Shown in pieces: positions 28,293 to 40,612 of a stretch of 64,000 nucleotides of DNA. The translations under genes were made by a program, and so were the position numbers. The notes below the pieces were generated by a model that was not told where the DNA came from, did not search any database, and saw only the letters and a program-made list of their open reading frames with translations. The DNA comes from Agrobacterium tumefaciens (GTDB lineage Bacteria > Pseudomonadota > Alphaproteobacteria > Rhizobiales > Rhizobiaceae): the NCBI RefSeq assembly GCF_000834635.1, contig NZ_JXQV01000009.1, positions 1 through 64,000 of the forward strand, read 5' to 3'. Within the stretch, counting starts at the first letter, position 1, and each line of letters starts with the position of its first letter.

Positions 28293-29189
28293 CTACGCGG
28301 CTGACCTGCGCAGCGGACGATAACCGACATTGTCCAGAACGGCGTTCACCAGCGGCGCACGGTTCATGGTGTAGAGGTGGAATTCGTTGATGCCGCGCCG
28401 TTGCAGGTCAAGTATCTGCTCGGCAGCAACATCTGCCGAAACCTTCGCACGGCCCACCACATCATCGTCATACCCCGCAAAACGATCATCCAGAAACGAC
28501 GGAACACTGGTGCCGCAACGGCTGGCAAACCGCTTCAACTGCGTCAGGTTCTGGATTGGCATGATGCCCGGCACCACGGGAATGGTGATGCCCGCCTTCA
28601 CCACGCGCTCCATGTATCGTTCGAAAATATCATTGTCGAAGAAGAATTGCGTCAAAGCGCGGGTCGCACCATTGTCAGCCTTGCGCTTGAGCATATCGAT
28701 ATCGACAGCATCGCTTTCGCTTTCCGGGTGCTTCTCGGGATAGGCCGAAACGGATATTTCGAAATCACCCAGTTCACGCAGCCCACGCACCAGCGCCGCT
28801 GCATTCTCATAACCTTCCGGGTGTGGCTTGTAGTCGGTGCCAACGCCCGTGGAAGGGTCGCCACGCAGCGCCACGAAGTGCTTCACACCAGCGCCCCGAA
28901 ACTCGGCCACGACGTCATGAACCTCCTGCTTGCTGGCATCCACGCAGGTCAGGTGCGATGCCGTCGGCAATCCGGCAACCGAAATCATCCGCTGCACCGC
29001 TTGCAGCGTCGGCGCCTTGGTCGTGCCGCCTGCGCCATAGGTCACGGAAACGAAATCCGGGTTCCAGCGCGACAGTTCTTCAACCGTCTCCCACAGCTGC
29101 ACATCCATATCAGCGCTCTTGGGCGGAAAGAACTCGAAGGAAAGCTTGAAACTCTCGGTCGCATGGCGGTCTGTATTGGTGTTCGTCAT
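28293..29189 (-). CDS. metF: 5,10-methylenetetrahydrofolate reductase
   Basis: FAD enzyme that reduces 5,10-methylene-THF to 5-methyl-THF, the methyl donor for methionine synthesis. The ATG at 29189 gives 298 residues with FEFFPPKS near the N-terminus, FVSVTYGAGGTTK, ALRGDP (folate/FAD site) and a TQFFFDNDIFERY segment, all typical of bacterial MetF. GGGAGG lies 7 nt upstream, inside the end of the preceding regulator gene. An upstream in-frame start at 29237 would lie within that gene and lacks homology. Only one base separates it from the ArsR-methyltransferase gene, so both are co-transcribed. Confidence 0.95.
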   Translation of the reverse strand: MTNTNTDRHATESFKLSFEFFPPKSADMDVQLWETVEELSRWNPDFVSVTYGAGGTTKAPTLQAVQRMISVAGLPTASHLTCVDASKQEVHDVVAEFRGAGVKHFVALRGDPSTGVGTDYKPHPEGYENAAALVRGLRELGDFEISVSAYPEKHPESESDAVDIDMLKRKADNGATRALTQFFFDNDIFERYMERVVKAGITIPVVPGIMPIQNLTQLKRFASRCGTSVPSFLDDRFAGYDDDVVGRAKVSADVAAEQILDLQRRGINEFHLYTMNRAPLVNAVLDNVGYRPLRRSAA

Positions 29190-29190
29190 G

Positions 29191-30204
29191 TCATGCCCTC
29201 CCGGCAGAAAGAAGCGGTGCGTCCATCGTCTCCTCACCTGCCATCAGCAGGCGCGGATCGCGCGCAACCCATATTGTAACGTCAAGCGATTGCGCAGACG
29301 CATTTCCCGAATGCAGGTCAACAGCCGTTTCGGGCTTCAGACCGGCCTTTTTCAGCCACTCTTCCATCGTCTGGTGGGAGAAGCCGAGGCGCACATGCGC
29401 ATGCTCTTCCCGCAGATATTCCAGCGAATGCGGTGCCAGATCGATAATCACAAGACGGCCATTGGGGCGCAGCATGCGCGCAGCCTCGGCAAGTGCCATC
29501 TGCGGGTGGTCGAGAAAATGCAGAACCTGGTGCACCACCACGAGATCGAAATCCTGGCTTTCCAGCGGCAGGTTCAGGATATCGCCATGCCGCACGGAAG
29601 CATGCGCCACACCGGCCTTGTCCAGATTGGAGCGGGCAACCGCCAGCATGTCACGGCTGGCATCAATGCCAATGGCGCGGCGGTAGATGCCGCTGAAAAG
29701 CTGCAAGATACGGCCCGTACCGGTACCAAGATCCAGCATGGAATCCACCGGCGTCGTGCCAATCAGCTTTTGCAGCGCACCTTCCACCGCATCATCGCTC
29801 ACATGCAGACGGCGAAGCTCATCCCAGGCGGAAGCATTGCGGGAAAAGTAATCCTGCGCCCGTTCCGCCCTCACCCGCTTGACGGCTGAAAGCCGCTCGG
29901 AATCGCGCAAAAGCACGGCGTCATTGCGTGACGCAGCCGCCAGCAACTGCTTCACCATCTCGGCAGCAATGCCATCCTGCTTCAGCCGGAAATAAGCCCA
30001 TGCGCCTTCCTGATAACGGTCAATCAGGTCCTCTTCAGCCAGAAGCTTGAGATGGCGGGAAATGCGCGGCTGCGATTGCCCCAAAATTTCCGTCAGGTCC
30101 GTCACCGTCAGGTCGCCCGCGCCTAAAAGCGCAAGCAGCCGAAACCGCGTTGGCTCGCCCGCCGCTTTCAATAGCCCCACCAGATTATCAAGCCCTAGAG
30201 CCAA
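29191..30204 (-). CDS. ArsR-family regulator fused to a SAM-dependent methyltransferase domain (SamR-like)
   Basis: A 337-residue two-domain protein. Residues about 5-90 are an ArsR winged helix (LLKAAGEPTRFRLLALL...LTEILGQSQPRISRHLKLL). Residues about 110-310 are a class I methyltransferase fold with the SAM motif MLDLGTGTGRIL, IGIDAS and VVVHQVLHFLDHP. The start is a TTG at 30204 with GAGG upstream; no in-frame ATG exists until about residue 81. ArsR regulators of this build control the S-adenosylmethionine cycle in Alphaproteobacteria, where the methyltransferase domain probably senses SAM or SAH. Position directly before metF and behind a perfect palindrome fits autoregulation plus control of metF. 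Confidence 0.85.
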   Translation of the reverse strand: MALGLDNLVGLLKAAGEPTRFRLLALLGAGDLTVTDLTEILGQSQPRISRHLKLLAEEDLIDRYQEGAWAYFRLKQDGIAAEMVKQLLAAASRNDAVLLRDSERLSAVKRVRAERAQDYFSRNASAWDELRRLHVSDDAVEGALQKLIGTTPVDSMLDLGTGTGRILQLFSGIYRRAIGIDASRDMLAVARSNLDKAGVAHASVRHGDILNLPLESQDFDLVVVHQVLHFLDHPQMALAEAARMLRPNGRLVIIDLAPHSLEYLREEHAHVRLGFSHQTMEEWLKKAGLKPETAVDLHSGNASAQSLDVTIWVARDPRLLMAGEETMDAPLLSAGRA

Positions 30205-30229
30205 TGCATCAACCTCAACTCAATCAACA

Positions 30230-30247
30230 TATAAAGATATCTTTATA
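30230..30247. promoter_or_regulatory. Perfect 18-bp palindrome, candidate operator of the ArsR-methyltransferase regulator
   Basis: TATAAAGATATCTTTATA is exactly self-complementary and lies 26 bp upstream of the regulator's TTG start, where the promoter is expected. ArsR-type repressors bind palindromes of this kind. It lies equally close (22 bp) to a short divergent ORF, so it could govern both directions. Confidence 0.7.
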
Positions 30248-30268
30248 CGATTTGGGAGGAGATGCAAG

Positions 30269-30331
30269 ATGGCAGAAACCGACAGAGCGACAAAAACCGA
30301 CCAACACCGCCGCAAGTCCGCACAGGGTTAA
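30269..30331 (+). CDS. Possible 20-residue peptide, divergent from the SamR-like gene
   Basis: A 20-codon ORF (MAETDRATKTDQ..., highly charged, ending in Gly) starts 22 bp downstream of the palindrome, with GGGAGGAG 6-7 nt before its ATG. TATACGAT just before it could be part of a -10 element. Nothing resembling a terminator was found, and no family is recognised. The strong binding site is the only real support, so this is tentative. Confidence 0.3.
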   Translation: MAETDRATKTDQHRRKSAQG

Positions 30332-30348
30332 CAGCCTGCAACAGCGAT

Positions 30349-30798
30349 CTATTTCAGAAGCACAGCTCCCGTCCCCTCACCACCCAGTCTGTCGCCGGGA
30401 TTGCGCAATGGGCAATCTGCCACTGACAGGCATCCGCACCCGATACAACCCTCAAGGTCATCTCTAAGCTGCATAAGCTTGTCGATCCGCTTTTGCAGAT
30501 CAGTGCGCCAGGATCCGGCCAGATTGCTCCAATCCTGCGCATTGGGCGTTCGCCCATTCGGCAGCGCGGCCAGTTCCTGGCCTATCTCAGCCAGAGGTAT
30601 CCCCGCCTGCTGGGCAATCTTGATGATCGCCACTCGGCGCAACACCTCTCGAGGGTAGCGCCTTTGATTTCCGGCATTGCGCAAAGGCGTCAAAAGCCCC
30701 TTTTCCTCATAAAAATGGATCGTGGAAATGGCAACGCCGCACCGCTTGGCCACCTCGCCAACCGACAACTCCCGATGAATGTTCAATTCCGCCGTCAT
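30349..30798 (-). CDS. soxR: Redox-sensitive transcriptional activator SoxR
   Basis: MerR-family sensor that uses a [2Fe-2S] cluster to detect redox-cycling compounds. The 149-residue protein has the winged helix [26 protein letters not shown] (about 11-36), a dimerisation helix, and the cluster ligands Cys118, Cys121, Cys123 and Cys129 in CIGCGC-N5-C, matching SoxR spacing. The ATG at 30798 is used; a TTG five codons upstream lies inside the SoxR box. The gene is divergent from a glyoxalase-fold gene, with a SoxR box between them. As in most non-enteric bacteria, SoxR here is likely to control its neighbour directly, since no soxS is visible. Confidence 0.93.
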   Translation of the reverse strand: MTAELNIHRELSVGEVAKRCGVAISTIHFYEEKGLLTPLRNAGNQRRYPREVLRRVAIIKIAQQAGIPLAEIGQELAALPNGRTPNAQDWSNLAGSWRTDLQKRIDKLMQLRDDLEGCIGCGCLSVADCPLRNPGDRLGGEGTGAVLLK

Positions 30799-30803
30799 GC
30801 CTC

Positions 30804-30834
30804 TTGACCTCAACTATGGTTGAGGTCCTATGAA
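30804..30834 (+). promoter_or_regulatory. SoxR-regulated promoter with SoxR box
   Basis: TTGACC (30804-30809) and TATGAA (30829-30834) are separated by 19 bp, the long spacer typical of MerR-family promoters. Between and around them is the palindrome GACCTCAAC-TATG-GTTGAGGTC (30806-30827), closely matching the enterobacterial sox box CCTCAAG-N4-CTTGAGG. It points toward the glyoxalase-fold gene at 30898; its edge is 7 bp from the soxR start. Confidence 0.88.
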
Positions 30835-30897
30835 CCTTGTCAGCCCATCAATCAAGCACCGCACGAAGGCGCGTTGAACGACCAAAGGAGTTGACCC

Positions 30898-31356
30898 ATG
30901 ATATCCGTCCAAGGACTGTATGAGACCCACCTGACCGTCACGGACCTTGAGCGATCAATCGATTTCTACCGCGATATCGTCGGGCTGGAGCTCGCACACA
31001 CCATCCCCGAGCGTAACGTCGCCTTCTTCTGGATCGGCAGCCGCGAAACCTCCATGCTTGGCCTCTGGTCAATCCACAGCAGCCCGCTCCAGATGAAGCT
31101 GCACATCGCATTCCAGACAACGCTGGACCAGGTCATCGCCGCGCCCACCTACCTGCGCTCAAAAGGAATCACCCCTCAAAGCGGGACCGGCGCGGAGATC
31201 GACGAACCCATCGTCTTTCCGTGGATGCCCGCTGCCAGCGTCTACTTCAACGACCCCGACGGCCACCAATTGGAATATATCGCAATCCTGCCAGAACAAG
31301 CCCGGCCAGATATTCCGGGCGTCATGACGCTCTCGGCATGGAATGAGCGGTCGTAG
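30898..31356 (+). CDS. Glyoxalase/bleomycin-resistance (VOC) family protein under SoxR control
   Basis: A 152-residue vicinal-oxygen-chelate protein. The usual metal ligands are visible as His11 (YETHLTV), His69 (KLHIAFQ) and the Glu in DPDGHQLEYIA near residue 126, so it is probably a metal-dependent lyase, dioxygenase or detoxifying transferase rather than only a binding protein. AAAGGAG precedes the ATG. A SoxR-type promoter directs it, implying a role against redox-active or toxic compounds such as quinones, phenazines or reactive aldehydes. The substrate cannot be deduced. Confidence 0.85.
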   Translation: MISVQGLYETHLTVTDLERSIDFYRDIVGLELAHTIPERNVAFFWIGSRETSMLGLWSIHSSPLQMKLHIAFQTTLDQVIAAPTYLRSKGITPQSGTGAEIDEPIVFPWMPAASVYFNDPDGHQLEYIAILPEQARPDIPGVMTLSAWNERS

Positions 31357-31392
31357 GATCTGCGACAAATCTAGATCCTCAAATTTTCTCGC

Positions 31393-31430
31393 AAAAAAGC
31401 CGCTGCATCATGGGATGCGGCGGCTTTATT
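31393..31430. terminator. Bidirectional terminator between the VOC gene and chemoreceptor 1
   Basis: A 14-bp stem (AAAGCCGCTGCATC / GATGCGGCGGCTTT, one G-U pair) with a 4-nt loop. TTTATT follows on the plus strand and TTTTTT on the minus strand, fitting the two convergent genes. Confidence 0.85.
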
Positions 31431-31478
31431 CTAAGGCTTAAAAGCCAGATCAACGACAAGAGGATTGCCTCGGAAGGC

Positions 31479-36391
<4,913 letters not shown>

Positions 36392-36547
36392 TCACTCCCG
36401 GTCCGGGACTGTCATGCCCGCCAAACGTGCAATTCATATGCAGCAGTACAAATAGGGGAGAGACTGATTAAATAAGCCTAAATACGAATTGTTATTTCTA
36501 ATATAAAAATTATTTCTAAAGATGAGTGGAATATACTGCACAAAAAG

Positions 36548-36582
36548 AAAGCCGCTGCACGAAAAACATGCAGCGGCTTTTT
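36548..36582 (-). terminator. Terminator downstream of ettA
   Basis: A perfect 12-bp stem (AAAGCCGCTGCA / TGCAGCGGCTTT) with a 9-nt loop. Read on the minus strand it begins 21 nt past the ettA stop and runs into TTTCTTTTTG. The stem closely resembles that of the terminator at 31393-31430. Confidence 0.85.
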
Positions 36583-36602
36583 GACAATTTACAACTTTAG
36601 GA

Positions 36603-38252
36603 TCAGCGCGTCAGGCGCTTGTAGGCCTGGCTGCCGGGGTTCAGTGCGTCGGCACCGAGGCGGCGGACCTTGTCCTGTTCGTAGTCTTCGAAGTTGCCTT
36701 CGAACCATTCCACATGGCCATCGCCTTCGAAAGCGAGAATGTGCGTGGCAAGGCGGTCGAGGAACATTCTATCATGGCTGATGATGATGGCGCAGCCAGC
36801 GAAGTTTTCGAGTGCTGTTTCCAGCGCGCCGAGCGTTTCGGTATCAAGGTCGTTGGTCGGTTCGTCGAGGAGCAGAACGTTGCCGCCGGCCTTCAGCATC
36901 TTGGCAAGGTGCACGCGGTTACGCTGACCACCGGAAAGGTTGCCCACCTTCTGCTGCTGGTCGCCACCCTTGAAGTTGAACGCACCGCAATAGGCGCGTG
37001 AGTTCATGTCGAACTTGCCGAGCTTGATGATTTCAGCGCCGCCGGAGATTTCTTCCCAAACGGTCTTGGATCCGTCAAGCGCATCGCGGCTCTGGTCAAC
37101 GTAGCCAAGCTGAACGGTGTCACCGATGCGAACTGTACCGCTATCTGGCTTTTCCTGACCGGTAATCATCTTGAACAGCGTCGTCTTACCGGCACCGTTG
37201 GGGCCGATGATACCGACAATACCGCCCGGTGGCAGCTTGATCGAGAGATCGTTGATCAGCGTACGGCCTTCAAAGCCCTTCACGATGCCCTGCATCTCGA
37301 TCACCACCTGGCCGAGACGCTCGGACACGGGAATGATGATCTGTGCGTCGCCGGGGCGCTGCTTGTCGGCGGCATCCACCAGCTGCTCGTAGGATTTGAT
37401 ACGCGCCTTGGATTTGGCCTGACGTGCCTTCGGGCTGGATGCAATCCATTCCTGTTCGCGCGAAATCGCTTTCTGGCGACCTGCGTCTTCGCGGGCTTCC
37501 TGCTGCATGCGCTTGGCTTTCGCCGTCAGGTAGGCAGAGTAGTTGCCTTCGTAAGGAATGCCACGGCCACGGTCGAGTTCGAGAATCCAGCCGGTAACGT
37601 TATCCAGGAAGTATCTATCGTGGGTAATCATCATCACGGCGCCGGGGTAATCGCGCAGGTGCTTTTCGAGCCATGCAATAGTTTCGGCGTCAAGGTGGTT
37701 GGTCGGCTCGTCAAGCAGCAGCAGGTCCGGCTGCGACAGAAGCAGACGGCAAAGTGCGATACGACGGCGCTCACCACCCGAAAGCAGCGAAACATCGGCG
37801 TCCTTCGGCGGGCAGCGCAGGGCTTCCATCGCCATTTCGACCTGCTGTTCCAGATCCCAAAGGTTCTGGCTGTCGATGATGTCCTGAAGCTTTGCACCTT
37901 CATCCGCCGTTTCGTCGGAATAGTTCATCATCAGTTCGTTGTAACGATCAAGCACGGCGGTCTTGGAAGCCACGCCAACCATCACGTTTTCGAACGCGTT
38001 CTTGGTTTCGTCCAGATGCGGTTCCTGCTCGAGGTAACCAACGGTCGCACCTTCGGCCAACCAGGCTTCACCGGTGAAGTCCTTGTCCTGACCGGCGATG
38101 ATGCGCAGCACGGTGGATTTACCCGCACCGTTGGGGCCGAGAATACCGATCTTGGCATCGGGGTAGAACGACAGGTTGACGTTCTCAAGGATTTTCTTGG
38201 CGCCGTAAGACTTGTTCAGCCCCGACATGTGGTAGATGAATTGACGTGCCAT
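36603..38252 (-). CDS. ettA: Energy-dependent translational throttle protein EttA (ABC-F ATPase)
   Basis: EttA is a cytosolic ABC-F protein that binds the ribosomal E site and gates the first steps of elongation according to ATP/ADP status. The 549-residue protein has two ABC domains without membrane segments: Walker A GPNGAGKST (39-47) and GPNGAGKTT (about 355), signatures LSGGERRR and LSGGQRNR, and Walker B LLLLDEPTNHLD and LLLDEPTNDLD. A basic linker (about 240-310, RMQQEAREDAGRQKAISREQEWI) joins them; its sequence and the total length match EttA rather than Uup or antibiotic-resistance ABC-F members. The gene is monocistronic with its own terminator. Confidence 0.94.
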   Translation of the reverse strand: MARQFIYHMSGLNKSYGAKKILENVNLSFYPDAKIGILGPNGAGKSTVLRIIAGQDKDFTGEAWLAEGATVGYLEQEPHLDETKNAFENVMVGVASKTAVLDRYNELMMNYSDETADEGAKLQDIIDSQNLWDLEQQVEMAMEALRCPPKDADVSLLSGGERRRIALCRLLLSQPDLLLLDEPTNHLDAETIAWLEKHLRDYPGAVMMITHDRYFLDNVTGWILELDRGRGIPYEGNYSAYLTAKAKRMQQEAREDAGRQKAISREQEWIASSPKARQAKSKARIKSYEQLVDAADKQRPGDAQIIIPVSERLGQVVIEMQGIVKGFEGRTLINDLSIKLPPGGIVGIIGPNGAGKTTLFKMITGQEKPDSGTVRIGDTVQLGYVDQSRDALDGSKTVWEEISGGAEIIKLGKFDMNSRAYCGAFNFKGGDQQQKVGNLSGGQRNRVHLAKMLKAGGNVLLLDEPTNDLDTETLGALETALENFAGCAIIISHDRMFLDRLATHILAFEGDGHVEWFEGNFEDYEQDKVRRLGADALNPGSQAYKRLTR

Positions 38253-38372
38253 TGTAGCGAATGCTCCGCGTCAGATTTGAAAATTCGAATGGGAAATTTG
38301 CCGCTATGTAAGGTAATTAGGGGCCGGGAGCAACCTCTACCCCAACAATAAGCGTGAGCCGCGGAGAGATGA

Positions 38373-39314
38373 ATGGACGATATGGCCTTCAGTGAAATCA
38401 ATCGACTGGCAAGTCCTTCCGGCGCATCCGTCGCCTACCGGCATGAGCCAGCCGTGGGCACGGCACGCGGCGTTTTGATGATCTGCCATGGGCTGGTGGA
38501 ACATGCCGGGCGCTATCGCCGCTTCGCGCAGGCCATGGCTGCCCAAGGGCTTGAGGTCTACGCCCATGACCACCGTGGCCACGGACGAACCAAGGCCGAT
38601 GACGCCCCCATCGGGCGCTTCGCGTGGAAAGACGGCGTGCAAAAGGTCATGGCAGACGTCATGTCCGTCAGGACCATGGTGGGTGAACGTCACCCCGGCT
38701 TGCCGATCATTCTCTTCGGCCACTCCATGGGCGGCCTCATCGCACTCAACACCGCCGTCAGCCACCCGGACCGTTTCGATGCCCTGTCGGTGTGGAACTC
38801 CAACCTCAACCCCGGCATCATGGGGCGCGTCGCGCAAGTCATTTTGCGAACCGAGAAGATGCTCAAAGGCTCCGATGTGCCAAGCGCCATCCTGCCCAAG
38901 GCAACCTTCCGCATCTGGAACAGCAAGATGCCGGAAAAACGCACCTCTGCCGATTGGCTGAGCCACGACAAGGCAGCCGTCGATGCCTATGTCGAAGACC
39001 CGCTCTGCCAGTTCGAAGCCAGCGTCTCGCTCTGGCAGGATGTGTTTGAAATGTCCTATCGCGGCCCCAAACTCATCTCGCGCCTGCCCAAAGCCATGCC
39101 CATCCTCCTCGTCAGCGGCAATGAAGACGCCGCCACCAACAACGGCCGCGAAATCGTCTGGCTGGCGGGGCAATTCCGCTCCGCAGGCTTCACGGAAGTC
39201 GCAGACCGCATCTACGCCGGCATGCGCCACGAAACCCTCAACGAAATCGGCTGGGAAGTCCCCGCCGCAGATTTTGCTGCGTGGACGCGGAAGGTGACAG
39301 AGACAGAGGGCTGA
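38373..39314 (+). CDS. Alpha/beta hydrolase, monoacylglycerol lipase / lysophospholipase-like
   Basis: A cytosolic serine hydrolase of 313 residues. The nucleophile elbow is GHSMGG (about residues 115-120), the acid is the Asp in VSGNEDAATNN and the histidine is in AGMRHETLNE, which is the catalytic triad pattern of Hydrolase_4 (monoglyceride lipase/PldB) proteins. An oxyanion-hole HG (MICHGLVEHAGRY) and DHRGHG support the same group. It is divergent from ettA. A role in turnover of monoacylglycerols or lysophospholipids is inferred from family only. Confidence 0.85.
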   Translation: MDDMAFSEINRLASPSGASVAYRHEPAVGTARGVLMICHGLVEHAGRYRRFAQAMAAQGLEVYAHDHRGHGRTKADDAPIGRFAWKDGVQKVMADVMSVRTMVGERHPGLPIILFGHSMGGLIALNTAVSHPDRFDALSVWNSNLNPGIMGRVAQVILRTEKMLKGSDVPSAILPKATFRIWNSKMPEKRTSADWLSHDKAAVDAYVEDPLCQFEASVSLWQDVFEMSYRGPKLISRLPKAMPILLVSGNEDAATNNGREIVWLAGQFRSAGFTEVADRIYAGMRHETLNEIGWEVPAADFAAWTRKVTETEG

Positions 39315-39406
39315 TCGAAGTTCCAAAACGGAATAAGGCCATGAGATTATTTCACATGCACGCAGAAGTTTGCACCGCTATAGATTTCTGAAAATGTGAG
39401 AAAAAC

Positions 39407-40612
39407 ATGGCAGACATTTCCAGCAAAAAACAGCCGCCGCTTGCAGGCATTCGTGTGATTGAGCTTGCCCGTGTTCTGGCAGGCCCATGGGCCGGGCAGA
39501 TGCTGGCGGATATGGGGGCTGACGTCATCAAGGTGGAAAGCCCTGATGGCGGAGACGATACGCGCGCCTGGGGGCCTCCCTTTGTGGAGAGCAAGGATGG
39601 CGACAACTTGTCCGCCGCCTATTACCATTCCACAAACCGTGGCAAACGCTCCATCACCGTCGATCTGAAAAGCGATGAAGGCCGCGAAACCGTGCGACGT
39701 CTGGTCAAAACCGCCGATGTCGTCATCGAGAACTTCAAGCGCGGCGGGCTGGAGAAATACGGGCTGGATTATCAGAGCCTGCGGGCGCTGAACCCCAAGC
39801 TCATCTATTGCTCGATTACCGGCTTTGGCCAGACCGGGCCTTACGCGGATTTCGCCGGTTATGATTATATCGTGCAGGGCATGTCGGGCTTCATGTCCAT
39901 CACCGGTGAGCCGGATGGCCAGCCGATGAAGGCGGGCGTGGCGGTGGCCGATATCTTCACCGGCATCTATTCCGTCACAGCCATTCAGGCCGCCCTTATC
40001 CACGCCATGCGCACAGGTCAGGGCCAGCATGTGGATATGGCGCTTCTGGATGTGCAATCCGCCGTGCTGGCCAACCAGAACATGAATTACCTCATGTCAG
40101 GAAACGCACCGGTGCGGCTGGGCAATGCCCACCCCAATATTTCACCCTATGAGGTTGTGCCCACCGCCGATGGCTTCCTCATTCTGGCCGTTGGCAATGA
40201 CGGACAGTTCCGCCGCCTGTGCAAAATCCTCGGCATCGAAACGGTTGCCGATGACGAACGCTATGCCACCAACAAGGCGCGTGTCGCCCACAAGGTCGAG
40301 GTCCGGCAGCTCGTTTCCACCGAGACGCTGAAATGGCTGAAACGCGACCTGCTAACCGCCTGCGAAACCAATGCCGTGCCCGCCGGGCCGATCAATTCCA
40401 TCGAGGAAATGTTTGCCGATCCTCAGGTGCAGGCACGCGGCCTGAGGGTTGATCTTGAGGCCGCAGACGGCACCGTCATTCCCGGCGTGCGGACGCCCAT
40501 CGTGCTGTCCGAAACGCCCTTACATTATAACCGCCCGAGCCCTCGCCTTGGCGAGCATCAGCAGGAAGTGCTGGCCGAGTTGATCGAGATTGAAAGGAAC
40601 CTGACGCCATGA
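39407..40612 (+). CDS. Family III CoA-transferase (CaiB/BaiF type)
   Basis: Transfers CoA between carboxylic acids through an aspartyl-CoA intermediate. The 401-residue protein starts with the family pattern LAGIRVIELARVLAGPWAGQMLADMGADVIKVE (about 12-44), and Asp182 in GVAVADIFTG is the likely catalytic residue. GRGQHVD-like sequence (GQGQHVDMALLD) follows. Its stop overlaps the start of a thiamine-diphosphate enzyme by 4 nt, so the two are co-translated and probably act in one pathway, as formyl-CoA transferase and oxalyl-CoA decarboxylase do elsewhere. The donor and acceptor acids are unknown. Confidence 0.88.
   Translation: MADISSKKQPPLAGIRVIELARVLAGPWAGQMLADMGADVIKVESPDGGDDTRAWGPPFVESKDGDNLSAAYYHSTNRGKRSITVDLKSDEGRETVRRLVKTADVVIENFKRGGLEKYGLDYQSLRALNPKLIYCSITGFGQTGPYADFAGYDYIVQGMSGFMSITGEPDGQPMKAGVAVADIFTGIYSVTAIQAALIHAMRTGQGQHVDMALLDVQSAVLANQNMNYLMSGNAPVRLGNAHPNISPYEVVPTADGFLILAVGNDGQFRRLCKILGIETVADDERYATNKARVAHKVEVRQLVSTETLKWLKRDLLTACETNAVPAGPINSIEEMFADPQVQARGLRVDLEAADGTVIPGVRTPIVLSETPLHYNRPSPRLGEHQQEVLAELIEIERNLTP

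Noticed and set aside
38337..39326. 329-codon minus-strand frame opposite the hydrolase gene
   Set aside because: Antisense shadow; the plus-strand hydrolase has a full catalytic triad.
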